Of a stretch of 64,000 nt of DNA, positions 1 to 10,690 are shown one piece after another. How positions within the stretch are numbered: position 1 is the stretch's first letter; the number at the start of each line of letters is the position of its first letter. Both the position numbers and the translations under genes were made by a program. The notes under the pieces are model-generated. The model saw nothing but the letters and a program-made list of their open reading frames with translations, did not search any database and was not told where the DNA came from. Origin of the DNA: Mytilus trossulus. Lineage: Eukaryota > Mollusca > Bivalvia > Mytilida > Mytilidae. The stretch lies in assembly GCF_036588685.1 (NCBI RefSeq), contig NC_086380.1:30522474-30586473 (forward strand), written 5' to 3'.

Positions 1-374
1 TTAGTACATTTATTAACCAACTGAACAAAAGTGTATGTGTTGCTGATAACTTGATGTACTGTCTACTATTTTTGAAATTTATAGTCTATTTCAAAAATAT
101 TGATCTCAAGAAAACCATTGCTTTGACGTATTTTACAGAATAAAATTATGATGACTTTTTTTTTCGAGCCGATCTGTTTTGAAAATCGGCGGCCGTGTTA
201 AATTTTTATATTTGATAATAACACTGTTTTTCTGTAACGGCCCTGTTTTTTCTGTACTGGCCCAGCCGCCCTGTTTTTTTTTGTGTAATAGCCCTGTATT
301 AATGTCCAGTTTGTCTGTATTAAACACAGATTTATAATCAACATTTATTTCTGCCAGTGATGTACTTAGTTGGT
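1..374. other. Intergenic, repeat-like; no gene seen
   Basis: AT-rich flank at the window edge. Around 160-300 there are several near-repeats of the phrase 'ccctgtttttt' and 'ctggccc', which look like part of a dispersed repeat. An open frame on the minus strand here is low-complexity and follows the repeat, so I do not call a gene. Confidence 0.4.
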
Positions 375-864
375 TAATAAAAGAAGTTAAAGTCCAATTT
401 GAATGCAAAACGATCACACGGATACATATATGACATATATATACAATATAAAGTCAATATAAGAAAATCATATTTTTTATGAGGTTTATAGACTGGGCTT
501 ACGAAAGGCAAGGTCACCAAACCATTCAACAGTTTTGAATTAAAGAAATATATACTTTCTGCCAGTTTATAATTGTTTTGTGTCATAGTGCTTTTTTGGC
601 AAACCAAAGAAGTATGTTTAAAATAGCGGGTTTGGTTATAGAATTTCATTGTTAGAAAACTGTCAAATAAATATTTAAATTGAAATATAGGTTAGCAAGT
701 GCATATCGAGTTGAAACATGCACGTAATTATCAAGAGATCAACTATAACAGGTATATAAAAAAACTGGAGAATCAAGGAAGTTTTTCAACATACTAATAT
801 ACCGGGAAGTATTTTTTTGTTTCAGTGTCATTTTTTTTGTAATCTATCACTTTGAAGTTTGAAA
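375..864 (+). promoter_or_regulatory. TLR-A upstream region with TATA-like box
   Basis: This stretch aligns by eye with the regions upstream of TLR-C (about 16040-16085 then 17336-18021) and, from about 650 on, TLR-B (7190-7440). Conserved blocks are 'acgtaattatcaagagatc' near 722, a TATA-like 'gtatataaaaaa' at about 751-762, a 'gggaagta' block near 803, and a pyrimidine run ending in 'tttcag' just before the start codon. The TATA-like box would place transcription start near 780. The pyrimidine-AG block could instead be the acceptor of a 5'-UTR intron. The sequence alone does not decide between these. Confidence 0.5.
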
Positions 865-3003
865 ATGTCGAATTTAAAGTTTACCTATGTGTGCATTTTA
901 CTTTGCTTAGCCGTTGTATGTAATGTTTTCTGCTGTGCGAAAGCAAAACCAAGTGGACTAAATGATGAATGCATGTGTACAAAAACAATAGCAACCTGCA
1001 CTGGTTTGAATTATATCCCGAAGCTACCACCAACAATTACTAAATTGATATTGAAAAATAACATTCTTACGGTGATCAATCGGAGTAGTTTTAGGAATAT
1101 TTCTTCGATCAACCTCAAGACATTGTGGTTAGAGAATAATTCAATGGAGATAATTCAAGATGATGCGTTTTATGATTTTAAAAATATTGCCGAGCTTAGA
1201 ATAATAACTGAGAAGTTATTAAACATTACATCGTTGAAATCTTCGTTTCAAAGTTTGACTATTGGAACTATTCGAAGTTTGTATTTAGAGAAAAATGATT
1301 GGTATGGACTTCCGAATGACATGTTTTATCATTTGGAAGGAGCTAAAATCGTTATGTCGCTTAAAAACAATCTGTTCCATAAACTAAATTCAAGTGTATT
1401 TCTACCAATAGCAAACCTAAGAAAATTGCAGGTTGAAGAAAACGAAATTGTGTATGTCAATTTTAACGGTCTTATGACAACTGGTTTTCTGGATTTATCA
1501 AATAATAATATATATGCAATACCCAATTTTTGTAATAGCAGCGATGAAACTTTTGTTCCGCAACTGAAATACTTGTCACTTGCATACAATGCTATAAGGA
1601 AAATTTCTAAAGAATCTTTTAAATGCCTGGATAATTTAAATTATCTAATAATGGATGGAAATCGTTTACGAAACTTGGATAATAATGTCTTCGCATTTCT
1701 AAATAATTTGATGAAACTTGTCATAGGTGATAATCAGCAATTGAAAAACATTGCTCCGTTTGCATTTAACAGTTCGTCATTGCAGATACTACATCTGTAC
1801 CGGAATAACTTTCGATATAGTAAGAAAAAATATAAGGAAGAACGATTTAATCCGCAAACGATTTTTCAAACTATACCAAATTTGAAAGAAGTGGATTTAT
1901 CTCATAACTATTTAAATGAGTATGCAATTGTACGAGAACTATTTGCATCAACACGGAATATTCATAAACTTACTTTAGCTTCGTCAGATATAACGACAAT
2001 TCCAGAAGAATTATTACGAAATATGCCTAACATCGAATCGTTGAATTTACAAGGAAATGAGATAGAAAGATGGAACGAATCCCTCTTCGATAATTTGTCA
2101 TCCATACGCGAACTGTATCTTGATGGGAACAATATTCACGTTATTAACGAAACGTCGTTTCCATCGAATCTATTAAAATCTTTAAAAGTACTAGAATTAT
2201 CCGGTAATCAATATCGATGTACATGTGAAATGAAATGGTTTTTAGACAAAATTCGATCAACGAATTTTTCAACAAAAATGCGGGAAAATTGGCCGAGTCG
2301 TTACACTTGCTACTATCCGGAACATCTACGATTAACCCTTCTTGCAGATTATTTTCCAACAATTGCAGAGTGTAATTCTTTTAGCATTGTCTACCTGATA
2401 ATAATAACGGCATGTTCGTCTGTTTTGATTTTGCTTTTCTTTGTCATAATGACATTCCAATGTCAGATAAATTTTAAGAATGCACTGTATTTATTTCGTT
2501 TAAAGCAACGAATGAAACGTGGGTACTTCAGTCTTGAATCGGCAGATGATTACGAGTTTGACGCGTTCGTTGTTTATTGCGATGCCGATCGCCTATGGGT
2601 CCATGGCGTTTTGCTTAAACATCTAGAAAGTTCCAACCTTAATGTTTGTGTTCATCATAGGGATTTTGATGTCGGAGAGCCAGTCCTTAACAATATTGGA
2701 AAATATATGGAGAAGAGTTGGAAGATTATCGTTGTTTTGTCTAATAACTTTGCTAAAAGCGAATGGTGTCAATGGGAGATTGATCTTGTTCAAGAGCGGA
2801 GGCGCCGACAGGGAAAAGAGGTTTTGATATTAATCATGTACCAACAGATTGATTCAAAACACATGATTACTCCACTAAAGACATTACTGGACACAACGCC
2901 ATATTTGTCTTGTAAGGAAGGGTTTGGGGAGTCTTTGTTCTGGACTGCCGTTGTTAAAGACATAAACAAACCTTTGGATATACCTCCAATATCTATTTTC
3001 TAA
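865..3003 (+). CDS. Toll-like receptor (LRR-TM-TIR), copy A
   Basis: Single-exon gene of 712 codons for a type I membrane receptor that would sense ligand through its ectodomain and signal through a cytoplasmic TIR domain, usually via MyD88-type adaptors (family knowledge). Residues 1-27 form a signal peptide. A short N-terminal Cys cluster (about 35-45) precedes LRRs with LxLxxNxI cores from about 50 to 440. A C-terminal LRR cap follows (about 448-503, motif CTCEMKWFL and two later Cys). One membrane helix spans about 506-532, and the TIR domain about 563-700. TIR boxes are visible: YEFDAFVVY (box 1), RDFDVGEP (box 2/BB loop, Val where many vertebrate TLRs have Pro) and LFW (box 3). I use the ATG at 865 because it aligns with the starts of the two paralogues; an open TTG codon lies just upstream. 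It is the first of three tandem copies. The ligand cannot be inferred. Confidence 0.93.
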   Translation: MSNLKFTYVCILLCLAVVCNVFCCAKAKPSGLNDECMCTKTIATCTGLNYIPKLPPTITKLILKNNILTVINRSSFRNISSINLKTLWLENNSMEIIQDDAFYDFKNIAELRIITEKLLNITSLKSSFQSLTIGTIRSLYLEKNDWYGLPNDMFYHLEGAKIVMSLKNNLFHKLNSSVFLPIANLRKLQVEENEIVYVNFNGLMTTGFLDLSNNNIYAIPNFCNSSDETFVPQLKYLSLAYNAIRKISKESFKCLDNLNYLIMDGNRLRNLDNNVFAFLNNLMKLVIGDNQQLKNIAPFAFNSSSLQILHLYRNNFRYSKKKYKEERFNPQTIFQTIPNLKEVDLSHNYLNEYAIVRELFASTRNIHKLTLASSDITTIPEELLRNMPNIESLNLQGNEIERWNESLFDNLSSIRELYLDGNNIHVINETSFPSNLLKSLKVLELSGNQYRCTCEMKWFLDKIRSTNFSTKMRENWPSRYTCYYPEHLRLTLLADYFPTIAECNSFSIVYLIIITACSSVLILLFFVIMTFQCQINFKNALYLFRLKQRMKRGYFSLESADDYEFDAFVVYCDADRLWVHGVLLKHLESSNLNVCVHHRDFDVGEPVLNNIGKYMEKSWKIIVVLSNNFAKSEWCQWEIDLVQERRRRQGKEVLILIMYQQIDSKHMITPLKTLLDTTPYLSCKEGFGESLFWTAVVKDINKPLDIPPISIF

Positions 3004-3530
3004 ATAATAGAATCGATGCAATATGTTTCTGTTTTTTTTCCTTTTATTACAGCCCAGCAATTTTGCTTTTTTGTACATACAACCGCAAATTAACATATTT
3101 CACGGATCTAACGGAAAGATCTTAACGGCATTATTAATCTGAGAAAAACATGACACAGCGCAGGGACTTTCTATACTATATAGAAGGTCCCTGCAAAAAA
3201 AAACCCAACGCAACGATATAATGCAGGACCATATTGGTTCTAAAAACTGTTTGTTTTATGTTATGTATTAAACTATTTAAAATATGACAAATTTTGATAC
3301 AGACAAAGAAAATATTCAAAAAAACTAAAGTTCTACATTGTTAAATTGATAACATGTAAGAACAAGTTGCTTTCTTTAAAAAAAAAAAAAGAAATGTAAT
3401 CGTAAACCCAAATGCTTGTTTGGCATTACATTTTAGATAATTGTTTAATAAAAATGATTTTTTTTATATTACTTTTGTTGTATAAGAATAAGAAACTGAC
3501 AGTGATTGTACAAACACAACCGCATACGTT
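3004..3530. other. TLR-A 3' flank
   Basis: No gene. The first 380 bases align with the 3' flank of TLR-C (20161-20830), including 'aataatagaatcgatg' straight after the stop and 'gttatgtattaaactatt' further on. TLR-A and TLR-C were therefore duplicated together with flanking DNA. TLR-C has a SINE-like insertion here that TLR-A lacks. Confidence 0.6.
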
Positions 3531-3995
3531 TAAATTAAAGTCGAACGATCTCGAAGCGTATGCAACGTGCCCTAAACGTGTCTCAAACTTATCTGTAGCG
3601 CGTTAAACGCGCTTGTAGCGTACAGGTATACGATAGACACACGCTTGAGCTGAATGAAAATTTATATGCTGCTTAAAAATATCCTCGAGTTGTAGCGTTC
3701 ACCAAGCGTATTACTTTGTATTTCGACGTACTTCAAACTTATGCAACGCGCGTTTAACGATTGCTTAGCGTTCCTCTGGCGTGTAACTAGAGTAAACTGA
3801 CTGTCAATTTTCTCTACATACGTTTGGCGCACGTCGGTCTTTACGCCAATGTGTGACGCCGGCATTATGCCCCAAAAAAAATTCATGGGGTAAAAGCGTT
3901 TACCAAAGCGTATACCTTTGCATTTCGGAGTACAAAAACGCGCGTTTAACGCTTGCCTAACGTTCCTCTGGCGCGCAACTTACGTATACGGACTC
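3530..3995. repeat. CpG-rich diverged tandem repeat
   Basis: Two diverged units about 190 bp apart share 'cgcgtttaacg.ttgc' followed by 'cgttcctctggcg' (near 3750 and 3942). The short words aagcgt, aacgcg and gcgttt recur throughout. The stretch is much richer in CG than its AT-rich surroundings. Open frames across it look like by-products of the repeat. Confidence 0.5.
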
Positions 3996-4034
3996 TGTTA
4001 GTTTTCTGTTTTAACTGATTGTGTTACATTGTCA

Positions 4035-4185
4035 TTTCGGGGCCATTTTATAGCCGACTATGCGGTATGGCCTTTGCTCATTGTTGAAGGCCGTACGGCG
4101 ACCCATGTTGATGATAGTTTAATTGTAATTGATGTTCTATTTTGGTCTCTTATAGATAGTTGTCTCATTGAAATTTTACCACATT
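4035..4185 (-). repeat. Dispersed repeat family R1, inverted fragment
   Basis: It contains the family words 'atttcggggcc', 'gactatgcggtatggcc' and 'ttgtctcattg' in the reverse orientation. Other copies in this window are at 10258-10690, 38425-39000 (two, head to head), 45540-45600 and 63680-63900. I recognise this as a high-copy mussel repeat; its class is unknown to me. Confidence 0.6.
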
Positions 4186-4199
4186 TTTTTAAATATTTG

Positions 4200-5098
4200 A
4201 TATTTTATCCCGGGGAGGGGGGGGGAGTACTTTCTATATTTTTTAGTGGTATGAGTGTGTTGCAAAACAGTGTTGCTTTTTCATGCCCTGTTGGTTTGCA
4301 CAGGGTCCCTTTTTCGTGCCAGCTAGTTAGAACAGGGTCGCTTTTTCATGCGGTGTTTTTTTCAAACAAAGTGAAAGTGTTTAAATGTTGGTTAGAACAG
4401 GGTATGATCTGGCAAGTGCTGTCGGCACCGTTATACCCGACAGGATAGATTCTACCCCCGCGGGATTTTAACGCTTACCCTGTTGAGTCTGGTAAAATTG
4501 CATGCATGATTGATTTTAAGGTTATCAGTCGTAATTAAAGCGGCACGTTTAGTTCATTTTTCTGTCGCTTAAAGTGTTAATTCTTATATTTGCATGGTCA
4601 AACGTATTTTTTGCATGAACCCCCTGAGGGGTTCATGCTTATATATTGACGAGTTTTGTATTTGTCTATGGGCCACTCGATATCTCTCGGCCGGACGTCA
4701 GAATAAATTTCTCGGAACGTCTCGAAAGTTTTCGGTCATATATACAGGTCTTAACAGGTCGTTATCAAGTCTTTGCTGAGTTCCCTTGATGGCCCTTGAC
4801 GATGCAATTATATTTGTTTTAAAACGACCACTGTACATTGTGTGTATCTAGGTCAATTATATCGTGGTAGTGTATGTTGTCTCGATAACATGTTAACTAA
4901 TTATGTTTGAGGATTGAACCACGGGATACTGTGTATTTCATCATAGACTTACGAGAGAGAACATTCTGGTTAAAATATTAATATTAGATCAGAAAACAGA
5001 AAGATAATATTATTATCAAATTTAGTTAATTCAATTCGATTCAAAGAAATATATATACAATATATACTGTATTTATGTTTCTGAAAATTAACAATGAT
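4200..5098. other. Intergenic; short repeats only
   Basis: Between 4260 and 4410 the phrase 'acagggtc.ctttttc.tgc' recurs three times. A small inverted repeat (11-bp arms, 4-base centre) lies at 4613-4638. No supported gene is present. Confidence 0.4.
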
Positions 5099-5843
5099 TG
5101 AAATCAGAATGTTTTCCGAGTTGCAATTAAGAAATAAGTATTTTAAATGACAAGATACTCTATATTTTTATAAGTCTCTTCACAAGAGGTCCCAACCAAT
5201 TGCATGCCACAGGTTTCATCGCAAACAACATCTACCATGTGAACAAAATGTAAAGATATGATAGATAAAATAAATGCATCCAGAATTCTAGATTATAAAG
5301 CAAACTGAGTGCATAAAAGAGGACGAAAGATACCAAATGGACAGTCAAACTCATATATCTAAAACAAAATGACAAAGCCATGGCTAAAAATGAAGAAGAC
5401 AAAAAGACAAACAATAGTACACATGACACAACATAGAAAACTAAAGAATAAACAACACGAACCCTACCAAAAACTAGGGGTGATCTCAAGTGATCCGGAA
5501 GGGTAAGCAGATCCTGCTCCACATGTTGCACCCGTCGTGTTGCTTATGTGATAATTTATATTGCGATAGGTTTGTGCAATTTGCATAAATCATCCGGTTA
5601 GTAGAAATTAGGATTTTCCATAGGGTTATAATTGGAAAAATTATGTACATTAATAAGTAATAAATAAAATAGTCGAGCTTTAAAATAACTATTTAAATAG
5701 ACGCTGTAAATATAAATACTTTTAACTGGCTCCTTCTATTCACAGTCAATTATTTCAATTCAAATGCAAACACAAACTCAGGAACAATCTTTAGGTGACC
5801 CGGCAGTCAGCGGTCTTAGGTTCATGTATTGCGTTTCTTTTTC
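5099..5843. repeat. Direct duplication R2, copy 1
   Basis: About 745 bp that recur nearly unchanged at 6048-7020 in the same orientation. A hydrophobic open frame on the minus strand (about 5232-5531) appears in both copies and partly at 26455-26715, so it belongs to a dispersed repeat rather than to a host gene. This copy keeps the empty site (near 5157) of the MITE found in copy 2. Confidence 0.75.
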
Positions 5844-6047
5844 TAAAGAAAGCAACTTTTTTTTTAAATCTATGTAAGATTAAAATTTCAGTTTTAGTTA
5901 GGTTTTTTTTCATTCATATTAACTACCTACTTATCAGTCAGTCACATTTGATGACGAAAAGGATCCAGAGGTTAAGTGACCTCCTTGTTTTAATAAAAGT
6001 AAATCATGTCGCATGCAATACTTAAACAAAGAAAAGAACTTTAAATT

Positions 6048-7020
6048 TGAAATCAGAATGTTTTCCGAGTTGCAATTAAGAAATAAGTATTTTAAATGAC
6101 AAGATAAAGTAAACCAACTAAATTTCGCGAGCGATTTATTTCGCGACTTTCGTGAGTAGAAAAATAACGCGAAATTAAATCGTCGCGAAATTAAATAATT
6201 AGATCTTTCCCTATCAAACTACATTAAGTTAATAAAAAAATCCGGAAATTAAATCGCCGTGAAGTTGACTAGTTGGGTATAAACGTGAAATAAAGTATCC
6301 GCAAAAATAAGTTGGTTTACAGTACTCTATATTTTTATAAATCTCTTCACAAGAGGTCCAAACCAATTCGTGCCACAGGTTTCATCGCAAACAACATCTA
6401 CCATGTGAACAAAATATAAAGATATGATAGATAAAATAAATGCATCCAGAATTCTAGATTATAAAGCAAACTGAGTGCATAAAAGAGGGACGAAAGATAC
6501 CAAATGGACAGTCAAACTCATAAATCTAAAACAAACTGACACAGCCATGGCTAAAAATGAAGAAGACAAAAAGACAAACAATAGTACACATGACACAACA
6601 TAGAAAACTAAAGAATAAACAACACGAACCCTACCATAACTAGGGGTGATCTCAAGTGCTCCGGAAGGGTAAGCAGATCCTGCTCCACATGTTGCACCCG
6701 TCGTGTTGCTTATGTGATAATTTATATTGCGATAGGTTTGTGCAATTTGCATAAATCATCCGGTTAGTAGAAATTAGGATTTTCCAAAGGGTTATAATCG
6801 GGAAAATTATGTATTAAACTACATACCTAAGTAATAAATAAAATAGTCGAGCTTTAAAATAACTATTTAAATAGAAGCTGTAATTATATACATTTAACTG
6901 GCTTCTTCTATTCACAGTCAATTATTTCAATTCAAATGCAAACACAAACTCAGCAACAATCTTTTGGTGACCCGGCAGTCAGCGGTCTTAGGTTCATGTA
7001 TTGCGTTTCATTTTCTAAAG
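6048..7020. repeat. Direct duplication R2, copy 2 (with MITE)
   Basis: Second copy of the 5099-5843 segment, interrupted at 6107-6322 by a short inverted-repeat element. Copies 1 and 2 differ by scattered substitutions and small indels, so the duplication is not brand-new. The spacer 5844-6047 holds nothing recognisable. Confidence 0.75.
6107..6322. mobile_element. 216-bp MITE with TA target duplication
   Basis: The ends form an inverted repeat: 'gtaaaccaact.a' near the left end and 'ta.gttggtttac' at the right. TA flanks both sides (6105-6106 and 6323-6324), while the paralogous site in copy 1 has a single TA. This fits a non-autonomous Tc1/mariner-type element. The inside is rich in 'cgcgaaatta' words and has no open frame. 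Confidence 0.75.
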
Positions 7021-7440
7021 AACAATCACACTTTTGCATTGCGGTGTCAGATATTTTGTATTGTGTCGTCAACATTTTACGGGAACCTGTGTGATATCCA
7101 GTAATGACGGACAAATAGCGATAAGTTTTCTTGGGTTGTTATACAGACATTTATTTACATGCATTGTTTGGGTTTGGTGAAATATTCAAGTGCTAGACGA
7201 GTGTCAAATGAATATTCAAATGAATATGTTGCCATGATATAGATGGTACGCAAGTAAATATCTCAAAGCGTTGAAGGATATACGTAATTATCAAGTGGTA
7301 AATTTTCACCATTCAATTTGATAAATATGTATATATATATATAAACTAAAGTGTTAAGGAAGTATTTAAGATAATAATACCCCAGGAAATTTTGTTTTTA
7401 GATGTCTTTTCATTGTAATATGACACTTTGCAGTGTAAAA
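7021..7440 (+). promoter_or_regulatory. TLR-B upstream region
   Basis: The first 130 bp resemble a dispersed repeat also seen at 25420-25570 ('gatattttgtattgtg.cgtcaa'). From about 7190 the sequence follows the TLR-A and TLR-C promoters: the 'tacgtaattatcaag' block near 7280, a 'tatatatatataaac' TATA-like run near 7330-7346 and a pyrimidine run ending in AG before the start. An in-frame ATG at 7402 also exists, but 7441 matches the starts of the paralogues. Confidence 0.45.
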
Positions 7441-8946
7441 ATGTCAAATTTACAACTAAAACTTGTTTACAGTTTATTCAGTTTTATCGTTGGCTATATT
7501 GCCTTCTGCTGTGCAAACAAAATACCATGTGGACAATGTAAGTGTACAGAAGTTAGAGCAAAATGCTTTGGTTTGAACTTTATACCGAAGTTGCCACCAA
7601 CAATCAATATATTGATATTAAATAATAATATTCTTACGCTGATCAATCGCCGTAGTTTTAGGAATATTTCGTCAATCAACCTCACGACATTATGTTTTGA
7701 TAATAATTCAATTGAGATTATTCAAGCTGATGCATTTCATGATTTTAAGTACATTGCTGAGCTAAATATAACAGGAGAGAGGTTTTTGAATAAAACATCG
7801 TTAAAATTTTCGTTCCTCAGTTTGACTATTACAACCATTCAAAAGTTGGGATTAGAGAACAACAATTGGAATGAACTTCCGAATGACATGTTTAAATATT
7901 TATCAGGAGCTAACTTGACTGTGTCGCTTAGATACAATTTATTCAATACACTAAATTCAAGTGTTTTCTCACCCATTTGTAATCTAAAGAAATTGCAAGT
8001 TACATACAACGAAATTGTGAATGTCGACGTAATAGGTCTTAGGACAACTGAGTACCTGGATCTATCGAATAATAACATTTACTCGATACCAAACTTTTGC
8101 AAAACCAGCGATGAATCTTTTGTTCCGCATCTGCAATATTTGTCACTTGCATACAATGCCATAAGGACAATTAACAAAGAGTCTTTCAAATGCCTAAACA
8201 GTTTAAAGGACCTTATAATGGATGGGAATCGTTTTCGAAGACTGGATAATAATATTTTCGCATTACTACATAATTTGAGAAAACTTGCCATGGGAGTTAA
8301 TCAACAGCTGAAACAGATTGCTCCATACGCATTTAATAGTTCTTCATTACAGGTGCTCCATTTGTACTCGAATCATTTCCAATATAGTGAAAGCAAATTT
8401 AAGAAAAAGCGTTTTAATCCGCGAACAATTTTTCAAACTATACCAAATTTAACAGAATTAGATTTATCTCAAAACTATATGAATGATTATGATATAGTAC
8501 AAGAACTTTTTTCATCTACACGGAATATTCAAAAACTTACTTTAATTTCGTCATTTATATCAGCAATCCCCGAAGAAATATTGCGATCAATGCCGAACAT
8601 CAAATCATTGAATTTACAAGGAAATGAGATAGAACTATGGGACAAATCACTGTTCGAAAATTTGCCTTCCTTGCGTGAATTGTATCTAGGTGGAAACAAT
8701 ATCCACGTTATAAACGAAACGTCGTTTCCAGCAAGCTTGTTAAAATCTTTAGAAGTACTAGAATTATCTGGTAATCAATATCGATGTACGTGTGAAATTA
8801 AATGGTTTTTAGACACAATTCGAATGACAAATTTATCCACCAAAATGCAGAAAAAATGGCCGAGTCGTTATACTTGCTACTTTCCGGAACATCTACGATT
8901 CACCCGTCTCGCAGATTACTTTCCAACAATTGCTGAGTGTAATTAA
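7441..8946 (+). CDS. TLR copy B, ectodomain only (truncated by stop)
   Basis: 501 codons homologous to the extracellular half of TLR-A and TLR-C: signal peptide (about 1-27), N-terminal Cys cluster, LRR array and the C-terminal LRR cap ending ...PTIAECN. A TAA at 8944-8946 then stops translation precisely before the membrane helix. The paralogues have a Ser codon (TCT or TCG) there, so one C-to-A change in a TCA codon would suffice. As read, the product is a secreted soluble receptor ectodomain that could bind ligand without signalling (inference). Alternatives are a recent pseudogene, a null allele or a sequencing error. The reading frame is otherwise clean, with no frameshift across the whole gene. 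An upstream in-frame ATG at 7402 would add 13 residues. Confidence 0.85.
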   Translation: MSNLQLKLVYSLFSFIVGYIAFCCANKIPCGQCKCTEVRAKCFGLNFIPKLPPTINILILNNNILTLINRRSFRNISSINLTTLCFDNNSIEIIQADAFHDFKYIAELNITGERFLNKTSLKFSFLSLTITTIQKLGLENNNWNELPNDMFKYLSGANLTVSLRYNLFNTLNSSVFSPICNLKKLQVTYNEIVNVDVIGLRTTEYLDLSNNNIYSIPNFCKTSDESFVPHLQYLSLAYNAIRTINKESFKCLNSLKDLIMDGNRFRRLDNNIFALLHNLRKLAMGVNQQLKQIAPYAFNSSSLQVLHLYSNHFQYSESKFKKKRFNPRTIFQTIPNLTELDLSQNYMNDYDIVQELFSSTRNIQKLTLISSFISAIPEEILRSMPNIKSLNLQGNEIELWDKSLFENLPSLRELYLGGNNIHVINETSFPASLLKSLEVLELSGNQYRCTCEIKWFLDTIRMTNLSTKMQKKWPSRYTCYFPEHLRFTRLADYFPTIAECN

Positions 8947-9570
8947 TTAAGCATTGTCTATTTGATTATAATAACTGGATGTTCGTGTGTTTTGATTTTG
9001 CTTTTCTGTGTCATAATGACTTTCAAATGTCAGATAAATTTCAAGAATGCACTGTACTTGTTCCGTTTAAAACAACGTATAAAACATGGGTACTGTCGTC
9101 TTGAATCGTCTGATGATTTTGAGTATGACGCGTTCGTTGTTTATTGCGATGCCGATCGCTTATGGGTCCATGGAGTTCTACTTAAACAACTAGAACATTG
9201 TAACCTTAATATTTGTGTGCATCTAAGAGATTTCGATGCTGGGGACACAATCATCAACAATATCGGTAACTATTTGGCGAAAAGTTGGAAGATCATAGTT
9301 GTTTTGTCCAATAACTTTGCTAAAAGCGAATGGTGTCAATGGGAGATTGACCTTGTACAAGAGCGGAGGCGCCGACAGGGAAAAGAGGTTTTGGTTTTAG
9401 TTATGTACCAACAGATTGATTCAAAACACATGATAACTCCACTAAAGGCATTACTCGACACAACGCCTTATTTGTCATACAAGGAAGGTTTTGGCGAGAA
9501 GTTGTTCTGGACTGCTGTAGTTAAAGACATACACAAACCATTGAATATTCCACCAACGTCTATTTTCTAA
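8947..9570 (+). pseudogene. TLR copy B, stranded membrane + TIR part
   Basis: It directly continues the TLR-B frame after the TAA. It carries the membrane helix (IVYLIIITGCSCVLILLF) and a full TIR domain with box 1 (YEYDAFVVY), box 2 (RDFDAGD), the SEWCQWEIDLVQERRRR segment and box 3 (LFW). It remains open for about 207 codons to a TAA at 9568-9570. No ATG lies before the helix; the first is inside it (VIMTF), so independent translation as a normal receptor is unlikely. Expression would need readthrough or an allele without the stop. The open frame means that the lesion is recent, or that the stretch is homogenised with the neighbouring copies. Confidence 0.8.
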
Positions 9571-10257
9571 AAAAAAAAAGAAGTTTTTTTTTGTATATTT
9601 GTTGGATTTCAATTGTGTTGTATGTCTGTGATGCTGTTAACACGGGTTTGACTTATTGCCATATTATCTAATAATGTCTGTTTGAGATGCTTACACTTGT
9701 TGTCAATAAAAGGGAACTATAAACAACTGTCATAAAAGTGGGATATTTACCTAGATTTAAACCGAAGGACACACGTAATGAAATAAAATAAAGACCAGTT
9801 TACATGTGAACATCAGAGAAACAATGCATATCTTTAAACAGTCAATCAAATACTTCAATGGTATGAAAAGTAGTGAATAATTACATTGTAAAAGGAATTT
9901 CATTACTTTCAAAGAAGCTAAGTTACACATTTATTTCAATTATTTTGGAATTTGTAATTAGTAACATAGAGTTACTTTAGCAATTTAAAAAATCCCAGAT
10001 CTGCTCATTTCATTAAAATTGTTTATGAGAGGCGTATTTGTTTGAAATACCTTTTTATTCCAGTTGGTTTCCGTTCGGTTGTATTGTCATTCAAAAGTAT
10101 CCTTTCAGTACTCTTTTTAAATCTGTAATATTCGCTGTTCTACCATTAGCCCAGAAAGATTTCAATGAAAATTAAAGATGAATGAAATTTTCTGCAGTGT
10201 CTGGTATTTCTTTATTGCCTTCATTTCTTTGCTTTAAGAAATCTAACATAGATATAG
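9571..10257. other. Intergenic, nothing recognised
   Basis: AT-rich. A possible polyadenylation signal 'aataaa' lies near 9706, about 135 bases after the TLR-B terminal stop. No other feature seen. Confidence 0.4.
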
Positions 10258-10690
10258 CATGTATAGGAAGATGTGGTGTGAGTGCCAATGAGACAACTCT
10301 CCATCCAAATAACAATTTAAAAATTAAACCATTATAGGTTAAAGTACGGCTTTCAACACGGAGCCTTGGCTCACACCGAACAACAAGATATAAAGGGCCC
10401 CAAAAATACTAGTGTAAAACCATTCAAACGGGAAAACCAACGGTCTAATCTATATAAACAAAACGAGAAACGAGAAACACGTATATATTACATAAACAAA
10501 CGACAACTACTGTACATCAGATTCCTGACTTAGGACAGGTGCAAATATTTGCAGCGGGATTAAACGTTTTAATGGGCCCAAACCTTCTCCCTTTTTCTGA
10601 AACAATAGCATAACATCACAACATAGAAAAACATACGATAAAATATCAATTGGCAGACTTAACTCAATCAAAAAACGTATGATTACACAA
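10258..10690 (+). repeat. Dispersed repeat family R1, long copy
   Basis: Contains 'gccaatgagacaactctcc', 'gtacggctttcaacacggag', 'cattcaaacgggaaaac' and 'cctgacttaggacagg', matching the copies at 38425 and 63680. No coding potential. Confidence 0.65.

Noticed and set aside
4029-4448. 139-codon open frame
   Set aside because: It starts in an inverted R1 repeat and runs through low-complexity sequence; no domain or codon signal.
5232-6752. Hydrophobic minus-strand frames that could look like a membrane protein pair
   Set aside because: Both lie in the R2 duplication and recur as fragments at 26.5 and 42.5 kb, so they belong to a dispersed repeat.
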